The notes under the pieces: generated by a model | Told to the model about the DNA's origin: nothing | The model's database searches: none | Seen by the model: the letters and a program-made list of their open reading frames with translations, nothing else | Assembly (NCBI GenBank): GCA_028278065.1 | Contig: JANQFA010000066.1 | Coordinates: forward strand, 1-45,601 | DNA from: Myxococcota bacterium | GTDB lineage: Bacteria; Myxococcota_A; UBA9160; JAFDET01 | Direction of reading: 5' to 3' | Length of the DNA stretch: 45,601 nucleotides | Shown: positions 1-7,047 of the stretch, one piece after another | Position numbering within the stretch: the first letter of the stretch is position 1 | How the letters are laid out: every line of letters begins with the position of its first letter | Made by a program: the position numbers and the translations under genes

Positions 1-770
1 TCGCCGAGCATGGCCATGAGGCGCAGGCGCACCCAGGCGCAGACCTGCCGCAGCAGGTAGGTGAGCGCGATCCCGGCGACCGCCAGCCAGGCGATCGTCG
101 ACACCTCGGAGCCCGCGATCTCGCCGCGCTGGACGGGTCCGATCACGTCGTCGACCAGGTGGCCGGTGAGGAAGGGCGGCACGAGCGAGAGCAGGGTGAT
201 GCCCCCGGCCGCCGCCATCCCGAGGGTCACCTCGCGACGGTAGGGCCGGAGGTACGAGAGCAGCCGCCACAGGACGCCCAGCCGCTTCGGCACCACGAGG
301 GCCTGGGCGTCGCGGATCGGGCGCACCACCCCGTCGACGTAGGCCTCGTCGGGATCGCCCGTCGGGACTTCGCGCCCTTCCAGGCCCTGCTCCAGCACGA
401 AGGCGAGCGCCTCCATGCCGCGCCGCTGACGCTGGGTGAAGCGGAGCGCCGCCAGGGGCGGGGCGTCGTCGCCGCCCAGGATGCGCAGCGTGCGACAGGA
501 GAGCCCGTCTTCGATGGTGATGCCGCTGATGTCGCTGCGCGGGAAGACGTCGAGGCGCCGGGTCCGCGCCACCGCCAGGTGGCGGCGGCCCACGGCCACC
601 CAGCACTCGCTGAAGGCCGCTTCCCCGTCCAGGTCGGCCAGCGCGTACACCAGGACGGGACCGTCGAACGCCTGCTCGAGCCGGAGGCGCAGCTCGTCCG
701 GCAGACGCGAGGGCTGGTCCGTGGAGCGTTCGAAGAGCTCTAGATCGGAGGTGCGGTGTGCTGTGGTCAT
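1..770 (-). CDS. ABC exporter, permease/ATPase fusion (5' part only)
   Basis: The gene enters from the left edge and starts at ATG 770, so only the first ~256 residues are visible. Residues ~20-135 look like a soluble PH-like domain (beta-rich, then a helix ending RQRRGMEALAFVLEQ). After a linker, LSYLRPYRREV near residue 178 begins the ABC membrane domain, with TM1 at about 183-203 and TM2 at about 226-246. The nucleotide-binding domain would lie beyond the edge. Family knowledge suggests a lipid, peptide or drug exporter, but the substrate cannot be told. The ribosome site AAGGGA is 6-7 nt before ATG and sits inside one arm of a long inverted repeat in the leader (771-860), which may control translation. 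Confidence 0.8.
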   Translation of the reverse strand, partial: MTTAHRTSDLELFERSTDQPSRLPDELRLRLEQAFDGPVLVYALADLDGEAAFSECWVAVGRRHLAVARTRRLDVFPRSDISGITIEDGLSCRTLRILGGDDAPPLAALRFTQRQRRGMEALAFVLEQGLEGREVPTGDPDEAYVDGVVRPIRDAQALVVPKRLGVLWRLLSYLRPYRREVTLGMAAAGGITLLSLVPPFLTGHLVDDVIGPVQRGEIAGSEVSTIAWLAVAGIALTYLLRQVCAWVRLRLMAMLG

Positions 771-860
771 CTGGAATCCCTTGGTGCGTTCCCTCGAACG
801 CTTCAGCCTGCCGGTTGCCATGGCACCCGGCGGCTGGGGATTCCAGCTACCTAGGGTGCC
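771..860 (-). promoter_or_regulatory. Structured leader of the ABC exporter gene
   Basis: A 10-bp perfect inverted repeat pairs CTGGAATCCC (771-780 on the plus strand) with GGGATTCCAG (837-846). Read as mRNA on the minus strand, the downstream arm contains the Shine-Dalgarno sequence and abuts the ATG. A second inverted repeat, GGCACCC (822-828) with GGGTGCC (854-860), encloses the upstream arm in its loop. The two pairings are therefore either mutually exclusive or form a pseudoknot. Positions 811-830 also form a 20-bp near-palindrome. RNA-level or operator-level control is inference. Confidence 0.45.
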
Positions 861-1151
861 GCTTGAGCCCCCATCCCACCGTTGGAGAGGAGACCGGGCG
901 CCGTGCGGTGCGGCGGCGCCATCCACTTCGCACCGCCACAGCCGGACGCTGCGACGTGCGCCGGTACGCGCGGCCGTGCGGGTCGGATGTGGCTCCGGTC
1001 GATCATGGACAGGGCGGTCGCCTCTCTGTGGGTGGTCGGGGACACTGAGCGGCTGAACCTACTCAGAACATGACCCGGAGTCAATGGGAATCCGGTCGCA
1101 GGCTCGGGCATTTCCGTTGACTCGGGAATCAACCAACCGGCCGCTGAGGGG

Positions 1152-1367
1152 GGCCACCGTGGGTTCGAGGCGGATTTCCGCTTCCGCAGCGGCGCCAGCG
1201 GAACGATCCGCTGCTCCCTCTTCTCGTCGCGGCTCGCCCAGGCGAGCGCCCGCATCGACGGGGAGCGGGGCACGCTGTCGATCCTGAACCCGATCGCGCC
1301 TCACCTGTACCACCGCATGACCCTGCGCACGCCCGAGGGACGCCGGGTGATGGCCCAGCCGCTCTAG
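1152..1367 (+). pseudogene. C-terminal remnant of a Gfo/Idh/MocA-type oxidoreductase
   Basis: The frame is open from 1074 to the TAG at 1365-1367. The part from ~1152 reads like the end of the substrate domain of Gfo/Idh/MocA oxidoreductases: an F-R-F-x-S-G-A-S-G-T-I-R-C-S-L strand, then A-R-I-D-G-E-R-G-T-L and L-N-P-I-A-P-H-L-Y-H-R-M. The Rossmann NAD domain and about the first 250 residues are absent, and there is no start codon with a ribosome site. I read it as a decayed gene whose 5' part was deleted. The family assignment comes from motif memory and has not been checked by a search. The rest of 861-1400 shows nothing I can interpret. Confidence 0.5.
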
Positions 1368-1388
1368 CTCCGCCCTACACGCGCATGA

Positions 1389-1400
1389 TACGGTGGTCAC
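1389..1400 (+). promoter_or_regulatory. TACGGT -10 box, probable leaderless start
   Basis: TACGGT (1389-1394) fits TANNNT and is followed by exactly 6 nt and then ATG 1401. There is no Shine-Dalgarno sequence in front of the ATG, so transcription probably starts at or next to it. The same arrangement precedes 9083, 15961 and 18187. Confidence 0.45.
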
Positions 1401-3710
1401 ATGGCCCAGCCCCCCGCGCGCCGTCTCGTCCTCCTCCCGCTCTGTCTCCTTCTGGGGCTGGGGGCCCGCTGCGCGCCCCAGCCGGCGCTCCCGGCACTCG
1501 TGTCGAGCCACCCCGCCGCAGGAGCCACCTCGGTCATCCCGGCGGAGTGGATCCAGCTCGAGTTCGCTTCGCCTCCGGGAAACGTCTCCCGCGTCTCCCT
1601 GCGCTGCGACGGAACGGAGCTCCCCTGGACGATCGCGCATCGCTCGGGCGTGCTGGTGGTGATCAATCCCGCCCCCGCGCTGCCGCCCTCCGCCGCGTGC
1701 GAGGTGACCGTGCCGACCGGCTCCGGCACCGAGACCATCCTCTTCACGACGTCGGGCGGCTTCCCGGTGGAGGCGAAGTACGACCGCACGGACCCGCGCA
1801 CCACGGTGCCGTTCCCGGACGACTTCTGGCTGGTGGACGATCCGACCACGCCGACCGGCAAGCACGTCCAGATCGCGATGCCCAGCCTTCCGCCGGGCAA
1901 TGCGACGGTGCTCGTCCAGGGCCTGCTCGGGGTGCCCAACACCCTGGACGGCTTCTCCCCGATCGCCCCCTTCGTGATCCCCTTCGAACGCTACGAGTTC
2001 TGGGGATCCCTCCCGCGCGAGCCGCAGGACTCACTCGACCCCCTCGCGCCCATGGGCCTCTTCGACCTGACTCCCGGCTCGCCCACGCGCGGCCAGCGCG
2101 TCCCCATCGAGCTGGCCGCCCACGGCTACGTCTTCCACCCCTCGATTCCGCTGCGCTCGCGGGGCCGCTACGGCCTGATCGTGACGCGCCGGGTCCGGGA
2201 CCACTACGGCTACACGGAGGCGGCACCGTCGTCCTTCTTCGCGGCGGCTCTGGCCGACCCCGTTCCGGGAGAGGATGCGGCGATCACGCGGGTGCGCGAG
2301 CTGGCCTGGGGCGTCCTCGACGACGTCAACGAGTACGGCGACGTGACCTACCCGCCGGAGGACGTGGCCCTCGTCCTCTCGATCTCGGTGCGAAGCCTCG
2401 AGTCGATTCCCGACGACCGCCTCGAGATGTACCGGCAGATCCAGGCCGCGCCGCCGCCGGCGTTCTCGATCGACTCGGTCACGCCGTCGTCGGGGCTCGC
2501 GGCACTGGTCCATGGCACCTGGCAGGCGCCGAGCTTCCGGCAGACCACGCCCAACTTCCTCCTCAACCGCGATTCCGACGGGAAGCCCGTCCAGAACGGC
2601 ACGACGGAGATCCCCTTCGTCCTGGCCCTGCCGAGCGCCGCGCTCTCGGGTCCGGTCCCGGTCGTGATTTATCAGCACGGCTCGCCGGGCTGCGCCGAGG
2701 AAGAGGTGCGGCGGGTCGCGCGTCTGACCGGCTGGAGCGGCTCCGTCGCGCAGGGCGGCTACGCGGTCATCGGCTTCACCGACGTCACCAACCGGGAGAT
2801 CCTGAATCCGACCGGGCCGCCCTGCGCCCTCGACCTGGGCTCATCGCTCCAGATCCAGCTGCAGGCCTACATCTTCTCCCTGCTCGGCTTCGCGCAGCCT
2901 CCGGACTACCAGCTGCAGGATGCCGCGGAGCAGATCGCCTTCGTCCGGATGGTGCAGCAGCTCGGCGCTCTCGATTGCCTGCCGTCCAACGCGGCATGCG
3001 ACGCAGGAGACGGGACGCCCGAGCTCGACCTGTCGGCGCCGCTCGCCTTCCTGGGAGTCAGCATGGGCGCCAACCACGCGCCGGGCTTCCTCCCGCTGAC
3101 CCCGGAGATCCGCGCGGCGGCGCTCACCGTGGGGGGCGGCGGGCGCTTCATCGACTGGGTCTACGATCAGAATCCGCTGGGCGTCCTCGGCGCGGTGGCG
3201 GCGAGCTTTCCCGGGCTCACCCACGAGGAGATCCAGTGGGGCCTCTCCATCTTCCAGACGGCCTACGACGACCGCGACCCGCACCACATGGCGCCCTACC
3301 TGTACCGGACACCGCTCGATCTCGGCCCGGGGGACCCGGGGGTGCGCGCGAGCATTCTCCTCAGCGAGGGGATCGGCGACACGATCCTCCCCAACCACGT
3401 GTCGCGTTCACTGGCCTGGTCACTCGGGCCGATCCCCCAGCTCGCCCCCGTGGCGGAGTCGGTTCCCTTCCTCACGACGACCTCCGCCCCGGTTCAGGGG
3501 AACGTCGCCACGGGCATCACGGCCGCGCTGCAGCAGTTCGTGCCGGCCGGCGTTCCGGGCCTTCCCTACTCGCCCGGCTGCCGCTTCGAGTCCGAAGGCC
3601 ACTATTGCGCACAGGCCAATGAGCCGGGAGTGGACCAGTGGCTCGGCTTCTGGGACTCCGCGCTCGGCGGCGCGGTGCCCGTGATCGACCTTCCGCCACC
3701 GCCGCCGTAG
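1401..3710 (+). CDS. Secreted alpha/beta hydrolase-like protein with Ig-like N-terminal domain
   Basis: 769 residues. The N-terminus is a Sec signal (arginines followed by LVLLPLCLLLGLG) with a cysteine in A-R-C, an imperfect lipobox, so lipidation is uncertain. Residues ~30-115 resemble a bacterial Ig-like (SbsA-type) domain: S-S-H-P-A-A-G-A-T-S-V-I-P. The C-terminal half has an alpha/beta hydrolase layout: V-V-I-Y-Q-H-G-S for the oxyanion strand, the nucleophile elbow G-V-S-M-G-A-N, a plausible acid in G-I-G-D-T-I-L-P-N and a late histidine in S-E-G-H-Y. It ends in a proline run. The substrate is unknown; esters or polyesters outside the cytoplasm would fit. It is alone in its transcription unit and convergent with the PDZ gene. 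Confidence 0.75.
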   Translation: MAQPPARRLVLLPLCLLLGLGARCAPQPALPALVSSHPAAGATSVIPAEWIQLEFASPPGNVSRVSLRCDGTELPWTIAHRSGVLVVINPAPALPPSAACEVTVPTGSGTETILFTTSGGFPVEAKYDRTDPRTTVPFPDDFWLVDDPTTPTGKHVQIAMPSLPPGNATVLVQGLLGVPNTLDGFSPIAPFVIPFERYEFWGSLPREPQDSLDPLAPMGLFDLTPGSPTRGQRVPIELAAHGYVFHPSIPLRSRGRYGLIVTRRVRDHYGYTEAAPSSFFAAALADPVPGEDAAITRVRELAWGVLDDVNEYGDVTYPPEDVALVLSISVRSLESIPDDRLEMYRQIQAAPPPAFSIDSVTPSSGLAALVHGTWQAPSFRQTTPNFLLNRDSDGKPVQNGTTEIPFVLALPSAALSGPVPVVIYQHGSPGCAEEEVRRVARLTGWSGSVAQGGYAVIGFTDVTNREILNPTGPPCALDLGSSLQIQLQAYIFSLLGFAQPPDYQLQDAAEQIAFVRMVQQLGALDCLPSNAACDAGDGTPELDLSAPLAFLGVSMGANHAPGFLPLTPEIRAAALTVGGGGRFIDWVYDQNPLGVLGAVAASFPGLTHEEIQWGLSIFQTAYDDRDPHHMAPYLYRTPLDLGPGDPGVRASILLSEGIGDTILPNHVSRSLAWSLGPIPQLAPVAESVPFLTTTSAPVQGNVATGITAALQQFVPAGVPGLPYSPGCRFESEGHYCAQANEPGVDQWLGFWDSALGGAVPVIDLPPPPP

Positions 3711-3719
3711 GCGCACCGC

Positions 3720-4271
3720 TCAGGTCCGCTCCTCGGAGTCGGGCTCGTCCTCCTCCAGCTTCTCCTCGAGCGTCTCCAGCCGCTTCTCCAGCTCCTTCAA
3801 GCCCTCGCGAAGCTCGCGGACGAGCGGGGCCTGGAGGGGACCCCAGAGCTCGTCCCGATCCCAGACTGGAGGCCGGATGCGGCCCTTGGGCACCACGTCG
3901 ATTTCGACGCGCTGGCCGCGCCGCACCAGCACCAGCTGGACGGCGTCGCCCTGCGGAGTGCGCACGGTCTTCCAGACCAGGTCGCGACGGGAGCGGACCT
4001 CCTCGCCCGAGGCCTCGATCACGACGTCGCCCACCTCGACGCCGGCCTCCTCGGCGGGACCGCCGCGCACCACGCGCGAGACCAGCACACCGACTCCGGG
4101 CGGAGCCGCGAACCAGACGCGGAGCTCCGGGGTCATGGGCTGTACGATCAGCCCGAGCCGGGGCGGTCCGGCTTCGAAGTCCTCGTGGGGCTCCGCGGCC
4201 GTAGCGGGAGCGGCAGCCACCGCGCAGAGACAGGCCAGGGCGGCGACGACTCGGCGGACGCGGTTTCCCAT
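3720..4271 (-). CDS. Periplasmic PDZ-domain protein
   Basis: 183 residues from ATG 4271, chosen over an upstream ATG at 4325 because GGAGG lies just before it and the protein then begins directly with a Sec signal (MGNRVRRVVAALACLC...ATAA). Residues ~35-120 form one PDZ domain: LGLIVQP, then G-V-G-V-L-V-S-R-V-V-R-G-G-P-A-E-E-A-G-V and D-V-V-I-E-A-S-G. No protease domain is present, so it is not a complete DegP or CtpA. The C-terminus is an acidic coiled-coil-like helix (LREGLKELEKRLETLEEKL). It may be a scaffold or an adaptor for an envelope protease. Confidence 0.75.
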   Translation of the reverse strand: MGNRVRRVVAALACLCAVAAAPATAAEPHEDFEAGPPRLGLIVQPMTPELRVWFAAPPGVGVLVSRVVRGGPAEEAGVEVGDVVIEASGEEVRSRRDLVWKTVRTPQGDAVQLVLVRRGQRVEIDVVPKGRIRPPVWDRDELWGPLQAPLVRELREGLKELEKRLETLEEKLEEDEPDSEERT

Positions 4272-4331
4272 GGGCCCTCCATGCCGTGGTTGGACGGCGG
4301 CGAGGGCGCGCCCATTCACGTCCATTCAGAT

Positions 4332-4375
4332 GGAGGCGTTCCTCGGGGTGCAGCCGTGCGGCTGCACTCGCCTCC
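4332..4375 (-). terminator. Hairpin at the end of the SDR operon
   Basis: Two stacked inverted repeats start one base into the SDR stop codon: outer arms GGAGGCG and CGCCTCC, inner arms GTGCAGCC and GGCTGCAC around a 4-nt loop. This makes a very stable stem at the 3' end of the operon. No U-tract follows, so it may terminate poorly or act as an mRNA 3'-end stabiliser. Confidence 0.45.
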
Positions 4376-5175
4376 TAGCGGCTGCCGGACTCCAGGACCC
4401 GAGTGAAGTTGTTCTGTCCGGTCCAGCTGGTCACGCCGCCGTCCACGACGATCGCCGCGCCGTTCACGTAGGAGGCGTCGTCGGAGGCCAGGAAGGCCAC
4501 CACCGAGGCGATCTCCTCGGCGCGCCCGACGCGCCCCATCGGGATGTTCTCGCGGTAGACCTGCATGAGCTCCTCGGAGGCGAGGAGCGGCGCGGTCAGG
4601 GCGGTCTCGATCGGACCGGGGCACACGGCGTTGGTCCGGATGCCGTCGCGCGCGTGATCGATGGCCACCGTACGGGTCATGTTCAGGACGCCGCCCTTGG
4701 CGGCGTTGTAGGCGGCCAGTCCGTAGTCGCCGTGGGTGCCCGAGATGGACGCGGTGTTGATGATGGCGCCGCCGCCGCTCGCCTTGAGCCGCGGCACCGC
4801 CGAGCGACACCCGTAGTAGACCGAATTCAGATCCACATCGATGACGTCGTGCCACGCCTTCGGGTCGAGGTCCTGGACCTGACCGTAGGCACCGATCCCC
4901 GCGTTGTTGAAGACCACGTCGAGGCGACCGTGGCGATCCACCGCCGCCTGGGTGAAAGCGTCGACGCCGTCCATGTCGCGCACGTCGAGACCCTGGGCGC
5001 CCACCCGCTCGCCCGAGGGATCGAGCGCCTTGGCCAGCGCTTCCACCCCCTCTTCGTCGAGGTCGCCCAGCCAGAGCCGGGCCCCTTCGCCGGCGAAGCG
5101 ACGCGCCGTGGCGGCGCCGATCCCCGACGCAGCACCCGTGATCAGCACCACCTTCCCGTCGAACCTTCCGGCCAT
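4375..5175 (-). CDS. SDR family NAD(P)-dependent oxidoreductase
   Basis: 266 residues from ATG 5175, which has GGAGG 5 nt upstream; an in-frame GTG at 5196 overlaps the previous stop but lacks a better site. It is a classical short-chain dehydrogenase: cofactor loop T-G-A-A-S-G-I-G at residues 13-20, D at the end of beta-2 (GDLDEEG), NNAG near 90, and the S...Y-x-x-x-K active site (Y-N-A-A-K). It ends in the usual P-G-P-I-E-T and V-V-D-G-G segments. The aspartate after beta-2 suggests NAD(H). As last gene of the acyl-CoA operon, it may oxidise a 3-hydroxyacyl-CoA or a ring/side-chain hydroxyl; the substrate is inference. Confidence 0.9.
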   Translation of the reverse strand: MAGRFDGKVVLITGAASGIGAATARRFAGEGARLWLGDLDEEGVEALAKALDPSGERVGAQGLDVRDMDGVDAFTQAAVDRHGRLDVVFNNAGIGAYGQVQDLDPKAWHDVIDVDLNSVYYGCRSAVPRLKASGGGAIINTASISGTHGDYGLAAYNAAKGGVLNMTRTVAIDHARDGIRTNAVCPGPIETALTAPLLASEELMQVYRENIPMGRVGRAEEIASVVAFLASDDASYVNGAAIVVDGGVTSWTGQNNFTRVLESGSR

Positions 5176-5192
5176 GGGACCTCCTGCCGTGC

Positions 5193-5597
5193 TCACTCCG
5201 CCCGCGCCACCTCGACCACGGCAGTGCCCAGTACGGGAGTCTCGCCGGCCTCGTTCACCAGGGTGAGGTCGATCTCCGCGGTCCCCTCCTCCTCGTCCAC
5301 GTGGGTGACCACCCCGCGGGCCGTCGGGCTCGAGTCGACGAGCAGGGGAGCGCGGAAGATCGTGTCGATCTTGCGGATGGTCGAGCCGGGCAGGAAGCGG
5401 TGGATGGCCGCAGCGAGGATGCCCTGGCTCATGATGCCCGGAACGATCGCTCCCGGCAGCCCGCCCAGCTCGCGGGCCTTCTCGTGGTCGGTGAAGCGCC
5501 AGAAGTCCATGCGCGTGGCCTCGGTGGTGAACGACTTCACCGTCGGCATCGAGACGTCCGGCTGGAACTCGAACTCGTCGCCGAACTCCACCATCAT
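5193..5597 (-). CDS. MaoC-like hotdog dehydratase subunit
   Basis: 134 residues, starting at ATG 5597, which overlaps the stop of the preceding MaoC-N gene (ATGA). The sequence is a single hotdog domain with the MaoC signature stretch T-D-H-E-K-A-R-E then P-G-A-I-V-P-G-I-M-S-Q-G. The usual hydratase motif D-x-N-P-x-H is not intact (F-T-D-H-E-K). Such small subunits typically pair with an N-terminal-type MaoC partner, here the adjacent upstream gene, to hydrate an enoyl-CoA. The pairing recalls ChsH1 of the actinobacterial cholesterol pathway. The role is inferred from neighbours and family. Confidence 0.8.
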   Translation of the reverse strand: MMVEFGDEFEFQPDVSMPTVKSFTTEATRMDFWRFTDHEKARELGGLPGAIVPGIMSQGILAAAIHRFLPGSTIRKIDTIFRAPLLVDSSPTARGVVTHVDEEEGTAEIDLTLVNEAGETPVLGTAVVEVARAE

Positions 5598-6031
5598 GCC
5601 TCGTCCTTGCGGATGAGCTTCCAGTCCACCGTCGAGATCGGCTCGCCCTCCTGGTTGCGGTACTCCATGCGGTGCACCAGGAAGGTCATCGATCCCGAGC
5701 GGCCCGTCTTGCGATAGACGTCCGCGATCTGGCTGGTGCCCACGAGCGTGGCGCCCACCGGGATGGGCGCGTGGGCGATCACGGTCTTGCCGCCGTCGAA
5801 GGAGCCCTGGAAGTACTCCTCGGGGAATTCCTCGGGCATCGTGCGCCGGCCGTGAAAGCGCGTCATGAAGGTGGGCGGCGCCTGGTACTCGGGATGCCGG
5901 GGATCGCTGTAGCGCGGGTCGGTCTCCCCGCAGCAGCGCGCGAAAGCCAGCGCGTCGGCCGGCTTCACCTCGAACTCGGTCGAGTCGAACTCCTCGCCCA
6001 CGAACCGGGTCTTCAGCTCTTCTACGTCCAT
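5594..6031 (-). CDS. MaoC N-terminal-type hotdog dehydratase subunit
   Basis: 145 residues; ATG 6031 has GAGG about 7 nt upstream. The sequence is the FAS1/MaoC-N type of hotdog: C-C-G-E-T-D-P-R-Y, then A-P-P-T-F-M, a long central helix and V-G-A-T-L-V-G-T-S-Q-I-A-D-V-Y-R-K-T-G-R-S-G-S-M. Its start overlaps the PHP gene by 10 nt and its stop overlaps the second MaoC gene by 4 nt, so the two hotdogs are coupled and probably form a heteromeric hydratase. In mycobacterial ChsH2 this domain is fused to a DUF35 domain; here DUF35 is a separate gene of the same operon (6645-7043). Confidence 0.8.
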   Translation of the reverse strand: MDVEELKTRFVGEEFDSTEFEVKPADALAFARCCGETDPRYSDPRHPEYQAPPTFMTRFHGRRTMPEEFPEEYFQGSFDGGKTVIAHAPIPVGATLVGTSQIADVYRKTGRSGSMTFLVHRMEYRNQEGEPISTVDWKLIRKDEA

Positions 6032-6648
6032 CTGACTGCCTCGAATCCCCCCTCGCGGAGGGCCGCCACCAGGTCCTCTTCGTCGCGGATCTCGCGCGGA
6101 AAGCGCGTCGCGCAGCGGCCGATGTGGGAGACGATGTGCGCGTCGCTCCCGCCCACCCCGGCGTAGTCGTGCCGCTCGGCCAGCGCCGCAGCCGCCTCGT
6201 CCTCGCCGGCCCGGCTGCCGCCACTCGCCACCTCGATGATCTCCACTCCCTCGGGCACACCGCGGGTCTCGTAGTGCGCGCAGAGCCCCACGTTGGGTCG
6301 CCCCGGATGGCAGGGAACCGCCTGGGCGCCGCAGCGGCCGCTCTCCTCCAGCACGGTCGCCAGCGGGAGGTCGATCCGGGTGAAGTCGAAGGCGGCGCGC
6401 AGATCGTCGTTGACCCCGAACACCAGGACGTGCCCGTACTCGGTCTCCACCTCGCTCCCCTTCAGGATGCGCAGGCCGAACTCGTCCTCGAGCGCGCGGT
6501 AGTCCGACTCGTCGTCGTACTGCCTGTGCTCGGTCAGCACGAAGCCGTCGATCGGGATCTCCTTCTTGCGGATCCACTGGCAGTAGCTCTCCACGCGCGC
6601 CCGTCCGTCGTCGGACTTGATGGAGTGGTTGTGGAGGTCGAGGATCAT
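6022..6648 (-). CDS. PHP-domain metal-dependent hydrolase
   Basis: 208 residues, starting at ATG 6648 inside the DUF35 stop (ATGA). PHP metal ligands are visible in order: H-N-H-S near residue 6, T-E-H near 40, G-S-E-V-E-T near 65, P-C-H-P-G near 117 and G-S-D-A-H near 173. This matches the small PHP phosphoesterase/hydrolase family that uses a two- or three-metal centre. No DNA-polymerase domain is attached. A PHP protein inside an acyl-CoA operon is unexpected; it might hydrolyse a phosphorylated or lactone intermediate, but nothing in the sequence fixes the substrate. Confidence 0.8.
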   Translation of the reverse strand: MILDLHNHSIKSDDGRARVESYCQWIRKKEIPIDGFVLTEHRQYDDESDYRALEDEFGLRILKGSEVETEYGHVLVFGVNDDLRAAFDFTRIDLPLATVLEESGRCGAQAVPCHPGRPNVGLCAHYETRGVPEGVEIIEVASGGSRAGEDEAAAALAERHDYAGVGGSDAHIVSHIGRCATRFPREIRDEEDLVAALREGGFEAVRWT

Positions 6649-7043
6649 GACGGGCGGAAGCGGGGAACCGCCACCTCTCCCTCGGGCTCGCCGAAGTCCA
6701 CCACCACGGGCAGACCCACGCGCACCTCGCCCGGCTCGCAGTCGACGATGTTGGTCAGGATGCGCGGCCCCTCCTCGAGCTGCACGTAGGCCATCACGTA
6801 CGGAGTGGCACCGCGAAAGGCGGGGTGCTGGTTCTGGTGGGTCACGGTGAAGGTGTAGACGGTGCCGCGTCCGCTCGCGCGGATGTACTCGATCTCGCCC
6901 GAGAGGCACTTGGGGCAGATCGCCCGGGGACGGTGGCGCACGGTCCCGCAGGCGCGGCAGCGCTGCAACCAGAGCTCGCCGCGGGCGCAGCCCTCCCAGT
7001 AGAAGCGCGTCTCCCAGTCGAATCCCGGTGTCGGGTGCTTCAT
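6645..7043 (-). CDS. DUF35 OB-fold protein with zinc ribbon
   Basis: 132 residues from ATG 7043. The N-terminal helix (GFDWETRFYWEGCARGEL) precedes a rubredoxin-like zinc ribbon C-R-A-C...C-P-K-C, then an acyl-CoA-binding OB fold (G-T-V-Y-T-F-T-V-T-H, P-Y-V-M-A-Y-V-Q-L-E-E-G-P-R-I). Family knowledge: DUF35 proteins form complexes with thiolase-like or HMG-CoA-synthase-like enzymes and channel acyl-CoA. The gene begins 4 nt past the stop of the thiolase-like gene, so a complex between the two products is the natural reading. Confidence 0.88.
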   Translation of the reverse strand: MKHPTPGFDWETRFYWEGCARGELWLQRCRACGTVRHRPRAICPKCLSGEIEYIRASGRGTVYTFTVTHQNQHPAFRGATPYVMAYVQLEEGPRILTNIVDCEPGEVRVGLPVVVDFGEPEGEVAVPRFRPS

Positions 7044-7047
7044 CGCA

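Noticed and set aside
771-1073. Small plus-strand open frames upstream of 1074
   Set aside because: They have Arg/Pro/Ser-rich shadow composition, no ribosome sites and no recognisable motifs. The segment is better explained as a leader plus unassigned DNA.
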